Source: Oscillospiraceae bacterium (GTDB taxonomy: Bacteria > Bacillota > Clostridia > Oscillospirales > CAG-272). From it: a DNA stretch of 54,098 nt. Below, one piece after another: positions 33,880-42,743 of the stretch. The translations under genes and the position numbers were made by a program. The notes under the pieces are model-generated. The model ran no database searches and was not told the DNA's origin. It saw nothing but the letters and a program-made list of their open reading frames with translations. The number at the start of each line of letters is the position of its first letter. The first letter of the stretch is position 1. The stretch covers positions 1-54,098 of the forward strand of contig SVQT01000009.1 in assembly GCA_015065215.1 (NCBI GenBank), given 5' to 3'.

Positions 33880-33931
33880 GGGAGACATCCAAATGGCCGA
33901 ATTTGTTTGCGAAAGCTCCGCATTGTCTCCC
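33880..33931. other. Small structured intergenic element (three-way junction-like)
   Basis: Outer stem GGGAGACA (33880-33887) with TGTCTCCC (33924-33931). Inside, CAAAT/ATTTG with a GGCCGA loop and TGCG/CGCA with an AAAGCTC loop. It lies between two divergent promoters. There is no proper T-run after it, so it is not a normal terminator. I match it to no known riboswitch. Confidence 0.35.
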
Positions 33932-33948
33932 TTTGACTTTAAAAAAGT

Positions 33949-33977
33949 TTGACAGACGGCGCCAACCGTGATATACT
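33949..33977 (+). promoter_or_regulatory. Sigma-A promoter of the nfeD-SPFH pair
   Basis: TTGACA (33949-33954), 17-base spacer, TATACT (33972-33977). Confidence 0.85.
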
Positions 33978-34029
33978 ATAATCACACAGCAAGTGTCGAT
34001 ACAATGTGTAGCGAAAGGAGGAAATGTAT

Positions 34030-34452
34030 ATGCTATTTGTATGGATCGCCATATTGGTGCTTGCCATTCTGATAGAGGCGGGAACCAGCGAGTTTGTGGC
34101 TATTTGGTTTTTGCCGGCAGGAATTGTCTCTATGATTCTTTCTTTGATTCCGGGTGTGCCAGTATGGGTGCAGGTGCTGGTTTTTGTCATTGTGGGACTT
34201 GTGTTGGTGATTGCCACCCGTCCTCTTTGCCGCAAGCTGACCAAGGGTAAAAAAAGCAAAACCAACACAGACGCCTTGATCGGTAGAACCTGTATTGTAA
34301 CCGAGGAAATTCGCAATATTGACGGGCTTGGCGAGGTCAAAATAAACGGCCTGTGCTGGTCCGCGAGAGCGCTGGAAGAAACCCGTGTGATCCCGGTGGG
34401 CGAGCAGGTGGAAATTGTTGAAATTCAAGGCGTTAAAATGATTGTAAAATAA
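34030..34452 (+). CDS. NfeD-family membrane protein
   Basis: A 140-residue protein of the short NfeD type, which works with SPFH/stomatin partners in membrane microdomains. It has two or three membrane helices at about 2-20, 22-38 and 45-65, then a soluble OB-fold part (about 80-138) with ALIGRTCIVTEEI, GEVKINGLCWSARAL and VEIVEIQGVKMIVK, the usual NfeD pattern. ATG at 34024 is too close to the AGGAGG site (2 bases), so ATG 34030 is preferred. It precedes the SPFH gene by 23 bases, the conserved pairing of these families. Confidence 0.9.
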   Translation: MLFVWIAILVLAILIEAGTSEFVAIWFLPAGIVSMILSLIPGVPVWVQVLVFVIVGLVLVIATRPLCRKLTKGKKSKTNTDALIGRTCIVTEEIRNIDGLGEVKINGLCWSARALEETRVIPVGEQVEIVEIQGVKMIVK

Positions 34453-34475
34453 TTAAAAATTTAGGAGGATTTGTT

Positions 34476-35405
34476 ATGGGAGTTGTTATCGCGCTTATCA
34501 TTGTAGCGGTCATCGCGATTATTCTGCTGATCGCAAACATTCACATCGTACCCCAGGCACATGCCTATGTTGTCGAGCGGCTTGGTTCCTATCACGCTAC
34601 TTGGAAAAACGGCATGCACATCAAGATTCCCTTTGTGGATCGTGTCAGTAAAAAGATCAATCTGATGGAACAGGTGGTGGACTTCCCGCCGCAGTCGGTG
34701 ATTACCAAGGATAACGTCCGCATGCAGATTGACACAGTCGTTTATTACCAGATTACCGACTGCAAGCTCTACGCTTACGGTGTAACCAATCCTATTTTTG
34801 CGATTGAAAACCTGACTGCAACCACGCTGCGTAATATGATCGGTGAGCTGGATCTGGACGGCACGCTGACCTCTCGTGATACCATCAATACCAAGATGCG
34901 TGCCATTCTGGATCAGGCAACCGATGCCTGGGGCATCAAGGTCAACCGTGTTGAGCTCAAAAACATCATCCCGCCCCGTGAGATCCAGGATGCCATGGAA
35001 AAGCAGATGAAGGCGGAGCGTGAACGCCGCGAGGCGATCCTGCGCGCTGAAGGCGAAAAGAACTCGGCGATTTTGGTGGCAGAAGGCCGCAAGCAGTCGG
35101 CTATTTTGGAAGCGGAGGCTGAAAAGCAAGCCGCCATTCTGCGCGCGGAGGCGGAGCGAGAGGCTCGCATTCGTGAGGCAGAGGGTGAGGCTGAGGCGAT
35201 CCTTAAGGTGCAGGAAGCAACTGCCGCGGGTTTAAAGATGTTGAACGAGGTCAAGCCCGGTCAAGAGGTGCTGACTCTGAAGAGCTTTGAGGCTCTTGCC
35301 AAAGTGGCGGATGGCCAAGCGACCAAGATTATTATCCCCTCGGATCTACAGGGCATGGCAGGACTTGCCACTGCCTTTGCCGAAACGGTGAAAGAGAGCA
35401 AGTAA
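34476..35405 (+). CDS. SPFH/Band 7 (stomatin-like) protein
   Basis: A 309-residue membrane-anchored SPFH protein. It starts with one membrane helix (about 2-21), then the SPFH domain (about 25-180) with VPQAHAYVVERLGSYHATWKNG near 27-48 and AWGIKVNRVELKNIIPPREIQDAM near 150-173. A coiled-coil, Ala/Glu/Arg-rich region (about 172-250) has repeated AEGEKxSAIL-type units, as in QmcA and stomatins. The C-terminus is soluble. Such proteins form oligomeric cages or microdomains and interact with NfeD, which is encoded directly upstream. Start at ATG 34476, with AGGAGG upstream. Confidence 0.93.
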   Translation: MGVVIALIIVAVIAIILLIANIHIVPQAHAYVVERLGSYHATWKNGMHIKIPFVDRVSKKINLMEQVVDFPPQSVITKDNVRMQIDTVVYYQITDCKLYAYGVTNPIFAIENLTATTLRNMIGELDLDGTLTSRDTINTKMRAILDQATDAWGIKVNRVELKNIIPPREIQDAMEKQMKAERERREAILRAEGEKNSAILVAEGRKQSAILEAEAEKQAAILRAEAEREARIREAEGEAEAILKVQEATAAGLKMLNEVKPGQEVLTLKSFEALAKVADGQATKIIIPSDLQGMAGLATAFAETVKESK

Positions 35406-35411
35406 CCCTAC

Positions 35412-35443
35412 AAAAGGCCGCAAGTGAACCTTGCGGCCTTTTT
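35412..35443 (+). terminator. Intrinsic terminator after the SPFH gene
   Basis: AAAAGGCCGCAAG / CTTGCGGCCTTTT with a TGAAC-type loop and five T. Confidence 0.9.
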
Positions 35444-35463
35444 GAAAGAGCGGAGTGTGACAG

Positions 35464-35574
35464 ATGCGTTTGAATTTGAAAAGAAAGCGAAAGAAAGACC
35501 TTGTGTGGTGGGTGACCTTTGGCACCGTGATGGCCGCCATGAGTGTGGCAAGGCATTTGAGAAAAAGGAGATAA
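35464..35574 (+). CDS. Possible small basic membrane peptide, 36 aa
   Basis: A short frame behind GGAG (9 bases upstream of the ATG). The product is a very basic N-terminus (MRLNLKRKRKKD), a short hydrophobic stretch (LVWWVTFGTVMAAMSVA) and a basic end (RHLRKRR). This is a typical layout for a single-pass small protein, but no promoter is evident and a competing frame covers the same bases, so it could be chance. Confidence 0.35.
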   Translation: MRLNLKRKRKKDLVWWVTFGTVMAAMSVARHLRKRR

Positions 35575-35639
35575 GCGCTTATTTTGAGAGTGTTCGGCAA
35601 AATCCAAAGAAATGCAAAATATTTGAGAAAGAAATGCTA

Positions 35640-35668
35640 TTTACACAGGGTAGACGCTCCCTTATAAT
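35640..35668 (+). promoter_or_regulatory. Sigma-A promoter of the TIM-barrel gene
   Basis: TTTACA (35640-35645), 17-base spacer, TATAAT (35663-35668). Confidence 0.8.
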
Positions 35669-35714
35669 AAAATCGGATATTTCGTGGTGAGCGATGTAAA
35701 AGGAGGTATGTGAG

Positions 35715-36572
35715 ATGTATCCATTTCCCATTGGCGCGATTGTAGAATCTTTCAAGCAAGACACCTATGAAGCGGTGCGGACCGCCGCTAAAATGGGCAT
35801 TCAGGGGTTGCAGCTGTACTGCACCAAGGGCGGTCATTCGCCCGAAAATTTCGCCGCCGCGCAGCGGCGCGAGCTGTTGGATTTTGTAAAATCCAATGGG
35901 CTTTGCTTTTCGGCGCTTTGCGGTGATCTTGGCCGTGGATTTGGCAATCCTGAGCTCAACCCCGAGTTGATAGAGAAATCCAAACGTATCATCGACCTGG
36001 CAAAAGATCTGGAAACCGATATTGTAACCACCCATATTGGCGTGGTGCCGGAGGATCCGAACCATCCCCGCTATCAGATCATGCAGGAGGCTTGCTACAG
36101 CCTGGCCCAATACGCGGACAGCATCGGCGCGCATTTCGCGGTAGAAACCGGCCCCGAGACTGCCGCTACCCTGAAAAAATTTCTGGATTCATTGGGTTCC
36201 CGCGGCGTGGCGGTCAATCTTGACCCGGCTAACCTTTGCATGGTGACCGGTGACGATCCGGTACAGGCGGTGTATACCCTGAAGGACTATATCGTGCACA
36301 CCCACGCCAAGGACGGCAATTTGCTGGTCAAGGGGAATCCCGAGTACATCTACAAGGCTGTTCATCCGGTGCCGGAGGAATGTAAAGGTATACGTTATTT
36401 TGAAGAAGTACCTCTTGGTACCGGCTCGGTACCCTTCCCGGCTTATCTCAAGGCGCTGGAGGAGATCGGCTACCGCGGTTATCTTACCATCGAGCGTGAG
36501 GTGGGCAGTGACCCTGTAGGCGACATCAGAATTGCTTATAACCACTTGAAAAAGGTTATATCTGAAAACTAA
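35715..36572 (+). CDS. Sugar phosphate isomerase/epimerase-like TIM-barrel protein
   Basis: A 285-residue member of the xylose isomerase-like TIM-barrel group. Visible segments are MGIQGLQLYCTKGG near 28-41, DIVTTHIGVVPEDP near 99-112, AVETGPETAATL near 142-153 (first metal Glu), VNLDPANLCMV near 170-180 (metal Asp), IVHTHAKDGN near 195-204 (His), and LTIEREVGSDPVGDI near 260-275 (last Glu). These residues make up the metal site of this fold. The substrate is unknown. It is read from its own promoter. A similar barrel is encoded at 49498. Confidence 0.85.
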   Translation: MYPFPIGAIVESFKQDTYEAVRTAAKMGIQGLQLYCTKGGHSPENFAAAQRRELLDFVKSNGLCFSALCGDLGRGFGNPELNPELIEKSKRIIDLAKDLETDIVTTHIGVVPEDPNHPRYQIMQEACYSLAQYADSIGAHFAVETGPETAATLKKFLDSLGSRGVAVNLDPANLCMVTGDDPVQAVYTLKDYIVHTHAKDGNLLVKGNPEYIYKAVHPVPEECKGIRYFEEVPLGTGSVPFPAYLKALEEIGYRGYLTIEREVGSDPVGDIRIAYNHLKKVISEN

Positions 36573-36573
36573 G

Positions 36574-36672
36574 GGCCGCGTTCATTTAGATGCAAAAGCC
36601 GTGCTTTGCTTCTCGTTGGCGTACAATGCCACGAAAGAGAACCAAAGCACGGCTAAAAATATACAGAAGACT
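36574..36672 (-). repeat. Partial, inverted copy of the nested palindromic repeat, copy D
   Basis: Read on the minus strand, this stretch matches the right half of the repeat family: a TTTCA segment, a TTTTTAG run, a hairpin (GCCGTGCTTTGG / GCAAAGCACGGC with GGCAT and TACGCC inside) and the end TGCATCTAAATGAACGCG, close to TGCATCTAATGACGCAG of copy A. The central terminator-like hairpin is missing. It lies between the TIM-barrel gene and the glyA terminator. Confidence 0.55.
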
Positions 36673-36696
36673 TGAAATTTGTCAGAACATCTAAGC

Positions 36697-36737
36697 AAAA
36701 AACGCTTTTGCCATTTTTAACGGCAAAAGCGTTTTTT
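36697..36737 (-). terminator. Intrinsic terminator of glyA (probably bidirectional)
   Basis: AAAAAACGCTTTTGCC / GGCAAAAGCGTTTTTT with an ATTTTTAAC-type loop, 45 bases past the glyA stop. Confidence 0.9.
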
Positions 36738-36782
36738 GACTTGTTTGTGTATTTTTGTTTTGCGCTCGGTGAAGCAGCCTTT

Positions 36783-38021
36783 TTACTTATCGTAGATGGG
36801 GAATTTTTGGCAAAGCGCGATGACTTCCTTGGTGATGCGGTCCTTGCTATTTTCAAAATCGTTGATGACGTCAGCGATCCAACCGGCGATCAGATCCATC
36901 TCGGCGACACCAAAGCCGCGGGAGGTAACGGCTGGGGTGCCGATGCGCACACCGCTGGTGATAAAGGGACTGCGGGGCTCGTTGGGCACGGTGTTTTTAT
37001 TGGCGGTGATGTGTACCTCGTCCAGACGATGCTCCAGCTCCTTGCCGGTCAGCTCCAGACCGCGCAGATCAAGCAGCATCAGGTGGTTGTCGGTGCCGCC
37101 GGAGACCAGCTTGAAGCCACGGTCAGTCAGCCCCTTGGCAAGAGCGGCAGCGTTCTCTACGATGCGGCGCTGATAATCCTTGAACTCGTCGGTCAGGGCC
37201 TCGCCAAGAGCCACGGCCTTGGCGGCGATGATGTGCATGAGAGGGCCGCCCTGGGTGCCGGGGAATACCGCCTTGTCGATCTGCTTTGCCAGCTCCTCGC
37301 GGCAAAGGATCATGCCGCCGCGCGGGCCGCGCAAGGTCTTATGGGTGGTGGTGGTCACCACGTCGGCGAAGGGGACGGGAGAGGGATGCATGCCGGCGGC
37401 AACCAAGCCTGCGATATGGGCCATGTCCACCATAAAGTAAGCGCCCACCTCATCCGCGATCTCACGGAAGCGCTTGAAGTCGATCACGCGGGGATAGGCA
37501 CTGGCGCCGGCCAGGATCAGCTTGGGCTTGCATTCCAAGGCCAGCTCACGTACCTTATCATAGTCAATGGTTTCGGTATCATCGGCAACGCCATAGGGAA
37601 CAATGTTAAAGTACTTGCCCGAAATATTCACGGGGGAGCCGTGAGACAAATGTCCGCCGTGAGCAAGATTCATCGAAAGAACGGTATCGCCGGGCTCCAA
37701 TAGCGCAAAGAAAACAGCCAGGTTCGCGTTGGCGCCGCTGTGGGGCTGTACATTGGCATGCTCGGCACCAAAAAGCTTCTTGGCGCGCTCACGGGCAATC
37801 TCTTCTACCTCGTCAACATAAACGCATCCGCCATAGTAGCGCTTGCCGGGATAGCCCTCGGCATATTTGTTGGTCAGCACAGTGCCGGCCGCCAGGAGAA
37901 CCGCCTTGGAAACAATGTTCTCAGAAGCGATCAGCTCGATATTGTTTTGCTCACGGTCATACTCACGACCGCAGGCGGCAGCGACCTCGCTGTCATAATT
38001 TTTCAGGTCATCAAAAAACAT
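36783..38021 (-). CDS. glyA: Serine hydroxymethyltransferase
   Basis: A PLP enzyme that turns serine and THF into glycine and methylene-THF. The 412-residue protein has [14 protein letters not shown] near residue 28, [14 protein letters not shown] near 53-66, the PLP Lys motif [20 protein letters not shown] near 220-239, and [15 protein letters not shown] near 335. Length and order are normal. The start follows AGGAGG. A DUF445 gene ends 41 bases upstream, with a weak or no promoter between, so the two are probably co-transcribed. Glycine also appears in the nearby glycine riboswitch and symporter. Confidence 0.96.
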   Translation of the reverse strand: MFFDDLKNYDSEVAAACGREYDREQNNIELIASENIVSKAVLLAAGTVLTNKYAEGYPGKRYYGGCVYVDEVEEIARERAKKLFGAEHANVQPHSGANANLAVFFALLEPGDTVLSMNLAHGGHLSHGSPVNISGKYFNIVPYGVADDTETIDYDKVRELALECKPKLILAGASAYPRVIDFKRFREIADEVGAYFMVDMAHIAGLVAAGMHPSPVPFADVVTTTTHKTLRGPRGGMILCREELAKQIDKAVFPGTQGGPLMHIIAAKAVALGEALTDEFKDYQRRIVENAAALAKGLTDRGFKLVSGGTDNHLMLLDLRGLELTGKELEHRLDEVHITANKNTVPNEPRSPFITSGVRIGTPAVTSRGFGVAEMDLIAGWIADVINDFENSKDRITKEVIALCQKFPIYDK

Positions 38022-38062
38022 TTTTAGTGTCCTCCTTGTTTTTTTATATTACACAAATGTTT

Positions 38063-38947
38063 TTAGGCAAAATAGGGGGTTAGGAAATTGAGCAGACCCA
38101 GCAGAAAACCGATGACGCCGCCAAGACCGATGATAGCATTCAGTTCTTTTTTCATAACCGAAAGCACCAGCTCCTCCAGCTGCTCCGCGGGCATGGCGTT
38201 GACCTTGTCCTCTACGGTTTGCGCAATCTGAAAATGCGATGCGATGGCATCGGCGTGCCGTTCTACGATGCGCTGATACAGACTTTTCAAGAATTTGGCA
38301 AAGGACTCTGTGTTCGTCATCCATTCGTTTACAGGCTTGTCCTCAAACTTGTCTAATTCCTCAGATAGCGCCAACAACAATTTTTCACGGCCGGTTCCGT
38401 CTAAAAATTCCAAAAATTTTTCGCCGAGCGGGGCGGTGAGCTGGTTCATGGTCGATTCAGTCAAAAAGATACCGACCAGCGGGTTTTTGGAGGCAAAGGC
38501 TTTGATCACATCGTTGGCTTCCGCGGTCAGCGTGGCGCCAAGATCCATGCCTTTCACACCGGCGATGATTTTATCCGCCATTTTTTCCAATAGCCACTCT
38601 CGCTTTTCCTCATACTCCTCGGGATATAGCGATTCTGCCGTGGCTCGCAGCGAGGGGAGCGAAAGAATACCGTTGACAACAGTATCCGAAAAAGCGTCTG
38701 ATAGCAATGCCTTTTTCAGATCCTCCTTGCGAATCAGCGATTCGCTGATGGCGGTGCCCAATGCTTTTCCCAACGCCTTTTGGCGGGAGGGGATGATGCC
38801 GGGGGTAAAGGGGAGCCTTAGCTTGCCAATATAGACGGGTTTATACGGGCGGAACAGCATTTTGACCGCAATGAAGTTGGTAAAAAGACCGATGACCGCT
38901 CCGATGATCGGAACCAACAACAGCTCCAACAGATTCAGAAAATCCAT
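38063..38947 (-). CDS. DUF445 family membrane protein
   Basis: A 294-residue protein of the DUF445/YheB group. It has a membrane helix at the N-terminus (about 2-26, LLELLLVPIIGAVIGLFTNFIAVKM), the family motif MLFRPYKPVYIGKLRLPFTPGIIPSRQ near 26-52, a long helical middle, and a second membrane helix at the C-terminus (about 272-292). The middle should lie inside or along the membrane. Function is unknown. Start chosen at ATG 38947, 5 bases after GGGAGG; an ATG further upstream is less well placed. Confidence 0.88.
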   Translation of the reverse strand: MDFLNLLELLLVPIIGAVIGLFTNFIAVKMLFRPYKPVYIGKLRLPFTPGIIPSRQKALGKALGTAISESLIRKEDLKKALLSDAFSDTVVNGILSLPSLRATAESLYPEEYEEKREWLLEKMADKIIAGVKGMDLGATLTAEANDVIKAFASKNPLVGIFLTESTMNQLTAPLGEKFLEFLDGTGREKLLLALSEELDKFEDKPVNEWMTNTESFAKFLKSLYQRIVERHADAIASHFQIAQTVEDKVNAMPAEQLEELVLSVMKKELNAIIGLGGVIGFLLGLLNFLTPYFA

Positions 38948-38992
38948 ATCTGCCTCCCTCACGTCATCACTGTTAAAACAACATTCAAAATT

Positions 38993-39021
38993 AGTATATC
39001 ACACAAGGAAAGAAAATGCAA
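38993..39021 (-). promoter_or_regulatory. Sigma-A promoter of the DUF445-glyA transcript
   Basis: Minus strand TTGCAT (39016-39021), 17-base spacer, TATACT (38993-38998). Confidence 0.75.
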
Positions 39022-39059
39022 GAGCGTTGCATCAGTTTTTTCTCGCGCGCAGTTTTTTC

Positions 39060-39088
39060 TTGCGTATGTTTTTAAAATATGTTATACT
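39060..39088 (+). promoter_or_regulatory. Sigma-A promoter of the SbcD/SbcC-like pair
   Basis: TTGCGT (39060-39065), 17-base spacer, TATACT (39083-39088). Confidence 0.75.
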
Positions 39089-39130
39089 AAATAAAGAGAT
39101 TAAGCAGGGGATCCCCCGGAAAGGATCGTT

Positions 39131-40234
39131 ATGTTGAAGTTTTTACACGCCGCTGACCTGCACCTTTGCGATCACATGGCGCTTTTTACGCCCCGTGTGG
39201 CGGCAAAGCGGCGGGAAAGACATTTTGCCGCTTTGGAAATGCTCTTTGCGGATGCGTTGGCGCAGGGCGCCCAAATGATCCTGTTGGCAGGGGACGTGTT
39301 TGATACTCCCTGTCCCGACCGGAGCGGTGTTGCCCGTTTTTTTGGAATTCTAAAAGAACTGCCGGTGCCGGTGGTTATCGCGCCGGGCAATCATGATTAT
39401 CTTTGTGAGGGGGGCGCTTGGCTGGAACGTTTGCCGGAAAACGTCTATCTCTTTGACCGCCCCACGCTTGGATGCTTTGATTTTCCGACTTTGGGCGCGG
39501 CGATTTATGGGTATGCTTTTGTCAGTGAGCATATGAAAGCGCCCAAGCTTTGCGCGGCAAAGGATCTGATCCCCGGGCGTGTGTCGATCTTGCTTGCCCA
39601 CGGTGATCTGCTGTCTCCTCTTTCCGCCTATGCGCCAATCGGCGGCGGACAGTTGGAGGTTTCCGGCTTTTCCTATGCCGCAATGGGGCACATTCACAAG
39701 CCGATGTCCGCACGAAAGTATGGCAGGACCACCGCCGCTTACAGTGGTTTTTTTGCCGGACGGGGGTTTGACGAAATCGGCGCGGGACAAGCATTGATGG
39801 TGCAAATCGAGGGAGAGGATGTGCGCACCACGGTTTTGGCATCTGCCGCTGACCGTTTCGAGATGGCTGAGCTGGATTGCACCGGCGCCATTACGGGTGA
39901 AGAGATCTGTGCGCGGCTACGGCACTTTTTGGCAGAACGCTCTTTTCCTGAGCAAACGGCGCTCAGAATATGTTTAGTGGGTGCCGTGGGGCTTTCCTGC
40001 GTTGTGGAGTCTGCCGCTTTGGCGGTCCTTGGAGAGCGTTTTGCGCTGTTTGAGGTACGGGACGAAACGGTGCCGATCTTTGACGGTGCCTATCTGGAAA
40101 AAGATCCTACCCTGCGCGGTGCTTTTTACAGAGCACTGTTGCCGCGATTGACTGCCGCTGACACCGAAACACGCACACTTGCTGCCGAAGCGTTACGGCT
40201 GGGCTTTGCCGCTCTTTCGGGGCGGGAGGTGTGA
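39131..40234 (+). CDS. DNA repair exonuclease, SbcD/YhaO-like
   Basis: A 367-residue metallophosphoesterase of the Mre11/SbcD type. It has FLHAADLHLCDH (4-15), LLAGDVFDTP near 53, IAPGNHDYL near 80, VSILLAHGDLL near 150-160 and YAAMGHIHKP near 181, in the right order for a two-metal nuclease. A C-terminal part of about 150 residues follows, as in YhaO. It is followed one base later by an SbcC-like ATPase, and the two should form one complex that cuts DNA ends or hairpins. Which subtype (SbcD or YhaO) is uncertain; the ATPase partner with membrane helices favours YhaO/YhaN. Confidence 0.88.
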   Translation: MLKFLHAADLHLCDHMALFTPRVAAKRRERHFAALEMLFADALAQGAQMILLAGDVFDTPCPDRSGVARFFGILKELPVPVVIAPGNHDYLCEGGAWLERLPENVYLFDRPTLGCFDFPTLGAAIYGYAFVSEHMKAPKLCAAKDLIPGRVSILLAHGDLLSPLSAYAPIGGGQLEVSGFSYAAMGHIHKPMSARKYGRTTAAYSGFFAGRGFDEIGAGQALMVQIEGEDVRTTVLASAADRFEMAELDCTGAITGEEICARLRHFLAERSFPEQTALRICLVGAVGLSCVVESAALAVLGERFALFEVRDETVPIFDGAYLEKDPTLRGAFYRALLPRLTAADTETRTLAAEALRLGFAALSGREV

Positions 40235-40235
40235 G

Positions 40236-42515
40236 ATGAAAATACTGAAAATTGAAGTAAACAGCTTTGGCAGATTGCGGGAGCTTATGATAGAACCGGG
40301 CGACGGTATGACTTTGATTGAGGGAGAAAATGAAAGCGGTAAAAGCACGCTATTGGCCTTTTTTCGCTTTATCTTTTACGGATTTCCCAGAAAAGGCGGT
40401 CGGGATGGCGAGGAGCGGGATAAGCGCGTTTCTTGGCAAAACCGCACAGCGGCAGGGCGATTGACATTAGAGCGGGACGGGGTGCGTTATTGCGTATCCA
40501 GGCACTGTTATTTGCGTGGGAGCGCCGGCCGAGAGACGTTTTCTGAGGAGCTGTCGGTGATTGCCCTGCCAGATGGGGAAGAGATTTCTTTGGGTGCAAA
40601 GAGCCCGGGAGAATTTTTTCTTGGATTGCCGGCTGAGCTGTATGACGGTAGCCTGTCACTGGTGCAGTCGGGGGCAGACCGTGTCTGCCGGCCTGATATG
40701 GGAGAGGCTGTGGGCGATCTGCTGTTCCATGACGATGCGGTATTTTCAGCCGAGACGGCGGAAAGCAAGCTACAAGCGGCCCGCCGAGAATTGCAATATG
40801 CCAAAGGACGGGGTGGAAAAATAGCCGATCTTGAGGATCGGCTATTGGAAATTGACCGTGCTCTGTCAGAGGCGGCAGAAACACAAAACCGCTTGGAGCG
40901 GTTGCGCGCCGCAATACAACAGTGCCGCAGTTCCATTGCGGAAAAGCGGCGTGAGCTCGCCGAGATCGGCGCCGCTTTTGAGGCGATAGAGCTGAACCGT
41001 ACCGTGGCACTGCTTGAAGATCTCGAGCGTGCCAGGGCGGTGGAGATGGCTTGTGCCGCACAGTTGGAGAAGGTGGAGGCGCAAGCGGCGGCTGAATTGC
41101 CGGATGCGGATTGCTTACAACGCATGGCAGACGCTTTGCGCGGGGCGATCACCGCCGGCGAAAAGGTGGAACGCCTCATGCCGGAATTGGCGCGTCTCGA
41201 TGGGATCCGGCATGAAGAAAAGCTGTTAAGCGGAGCAGGGAAATTGGCGGAGGCGGGGGGTGCCGAAGCCTGGCTGCAAAAGGTTAAAAAACAAAACAAA
41301 AAGCGCAACGGGCGGTTGCTGACCGGTAGCGTTTTGACAACGATCGGCTTAGGCGTTGGCGCGGTCGGTTTTTGGCACGCCGCTTGGCGCCCGTATGCCT
41401 TTGGCGGTGCCGCGCTTTTTTTGCTGATAGGTATTGCGTTCTTGCTAACTGGCGTTCTGGCAGGTGTTCGCAAAGCACAACTGCTTTCGGCTGTGGGTGC
41501 TACTCATGTGCCGCTGTTACGCACCTATGTCCTGCAATGTGAGCGTGAAGCGGAAGCTTACCGCGCGCATGCTGAGCGACGGCAGGGTTTATCTGTGGAA
41601 TATGAGGCGGCAAAGCGGCAGCAAACAGAGGCCGAGGCACTTTTGCGTGCCGAATTTGAAGGATTGGGCAAAGCCGCCCTTTATCGGGATCCCCAAAGCG
41701 TTGCTGATTTTTTGGCACAGCTGACCCAGCGAAAAGATGCGTTACAAGCGGCTCTTGCAAAGGCAACCATCGCCTATGAACGCGCGCGCGGCGTGGTTGA
41801 GGCGCTTTCAAAACGTCTGGCGGGGGTAGATGAGACCGCTTTGCGCGCGAGAAAGCAGACCCTGCCGCAGATAACAGAAGATTTGGATACGCTCAGTCAA
41901 AGACGCGGCTTTTTGGAGAAGGAGTTGCTTGATCTGGAGCAAAGGACGGCGGAAACCGAACGGGCAGAAGCGGCCTTGGCGGCGGTTGCGAGAGAACCCT
42001 CCCCGCTTGAGCGGGAGCGGGTAGCGGTAGTAAAGGCGCTGGAGGGGGCTCGCCGGCGCTTGGCGGCCATCCGTATGGCCCTTGACGGTTTGAAGAGCGC
42101 CGCCGAGGATTTGCGCAAAGAGCTGACACCCAAGCTTGGCGTTCAGACGGCAAAAATTTTTGATCAGTTGACCGAAGGCGCCCATGGTGAATTGCGTCTT
42201 GGCAATGATTTTTCGATGACATTAGAGGGGGAAGGGATGCCAAGACCGCTTTCCTATTTTAGCGCAGGCTGTCGGGACGCGGCCTGTCTTTCGCTCCGTC
42301 TGGCTCTGCTTAGCACTGTGTCGAAAGAGCGGTTGCCTCTGTTTTTTGATGAGGCTTTTTCCCGTTTGGATGACCGCCGCACCTGTCAGCTGTTGCAAGT
42401 GCTGCGGCAATACTGCTTAGAGGGGGGACAGTGCTTGCTTTTCACCTGCCACGGGCGAGAAGCGGCGTTTTTGAGCTCGGACGCCGGCGTAAAGCGCTTT
42501 GCGCTGAAAAAATAA
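40236..42515 (+). CDS. SbcC/YhaN-like AAA ATPase with central membrane helices
   Basis: A 759-residue SMC-like ATPase. It begins with MKILKIEVNSFGRLRELMIEPG and the P-loop IEGENESGKSTLL (28-40). Long coiled-coil, Ala/Glu/Arg-rich arms flank the middle (about 185-340 and 415-640), between which lie two hydrophobic helices (about 365-385 and 388-412). The ABC signature appears as SYFSAGCRDAACLSLRLAL near 672, and Walker B as LPLFFDEAFSRLDDRR near 700. Ordinary SbcC lacks the helices, whereas YhaN-like proteins have them, so this one may sit at the membrane. ATG 40236 follows GGGAGGTGTGAG and lies one base after the exonuclease stop. Confidence 0.85.
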   Translation: MKILKIEVNSFGRLRELMIEPGDGMTLIEGENESGKSTLLAFFRFIFYGFPRKGGRDGEERDKRVSWQNRTAAGRLTLERDGVRYCVSRHCYLRGSAGRETFSEELSVIALPDGEEISLGAKSPGEFFLGLPAELYDGSLSLVQSGADRVCRPDMGEAVGDLLFHDDAVFSAETAESKLQAARRELQYAKGRGGKIADLEDRLLEIDRALSEAAETQNRLERLRAAIQQCRSSIAEKRRELAEIGAAFEAIELNRTVALLEDLERARAVEMACAAQLEKVEAQAAAELPDADCLQRMADALRGAITAGEKVERLMPELARLDGIRHEEKLLSGAGKLAEAGGAEAWLQKVKKQNKKRNGRLLTGSVLTTIGLGVGAVGFWHAAWRPYAFGGAALFLLIGIAFLLTGVLAGVRKAQLLSAVGATHVPLLRTYVLQCEREAEAYRAHAERRQGLSVEYEAAKRQQTEAEALLRAEFEGLGKAALYRDPQSVADFLAQLTQRKDALQAALAKATIAYERARGVVEALSKRLAGVDETALRARKQTLPQITEDLDTLSQRRGFLEKELLDLEQRTAETERAEAALAAVAREPSPLERERVAVVKALEGARRRLAAIRMALDGLKSAAEDLRKELTPKLGVQTAKIFDQLTEGAHGELRLGNDFSMTLEGEGMPRPLSYFSAGCRDAACLSLRLALLSTVSKERLPLFFDEAFSRLDDRRTCQLLQVLRQYCLEGGQCLLFTCHGREAAFLSSDAGVKRFALKK

Positions 42516-42530
42516 ACCGGAAGGGGGATG

Positions 42531-42555
42531 CGTTTCAACGACACATCCCCTTTTT
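42531..42555 (+). terminator. Intrinsic terminator of the SbcD/SbcC-like operon
   Basis: AAGGGGGATG / CATCCCCTTTTT with a loop of about ten bases, 15 bases after the ATPase stop. Confidence 0.75.
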
Positions 42556-42658
42556 CGCGTGTGTCAAATTCTGTTTGTGTAATGTGTGATGATTTGACAG
42601 TCGCTCACAGGATAGATGTTACGCTTTTGACAAAATTTGAAAAAGCCGTTCCAGAGCC

Positions 42659-42687
42659 TTGACAAAGCTTGTCGAATGTGCTACAAT
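42659..42687 (+). promoter_or_regulatory. Sigma-A promoter of the glycine riboswitch transcript
   Basis: TTGACA (42659-42664), 17-base spacer, TACAAT (42682-42687). Confidence 0.88.
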
Positions 42688-42743
42688 GTGCAGGTATTAC
42701 CGCAGAAGCCCTCGGAATTGATCAAAAACCGTGGGTGGAGGAA

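Noticed and set aside
33878-33952. A 24-codon frame starting ATGGGAGAC in the nfeD upstream region
   Set aside because: No ribosome binding site, and the bases are better explained by the stem structure there.
42690-42743. A second glycine aptamer upstream of the recognised one
   Set aside because: The stretch has some pairing potential but lacks the GCCGAAGG and CTCAGG core sequences.
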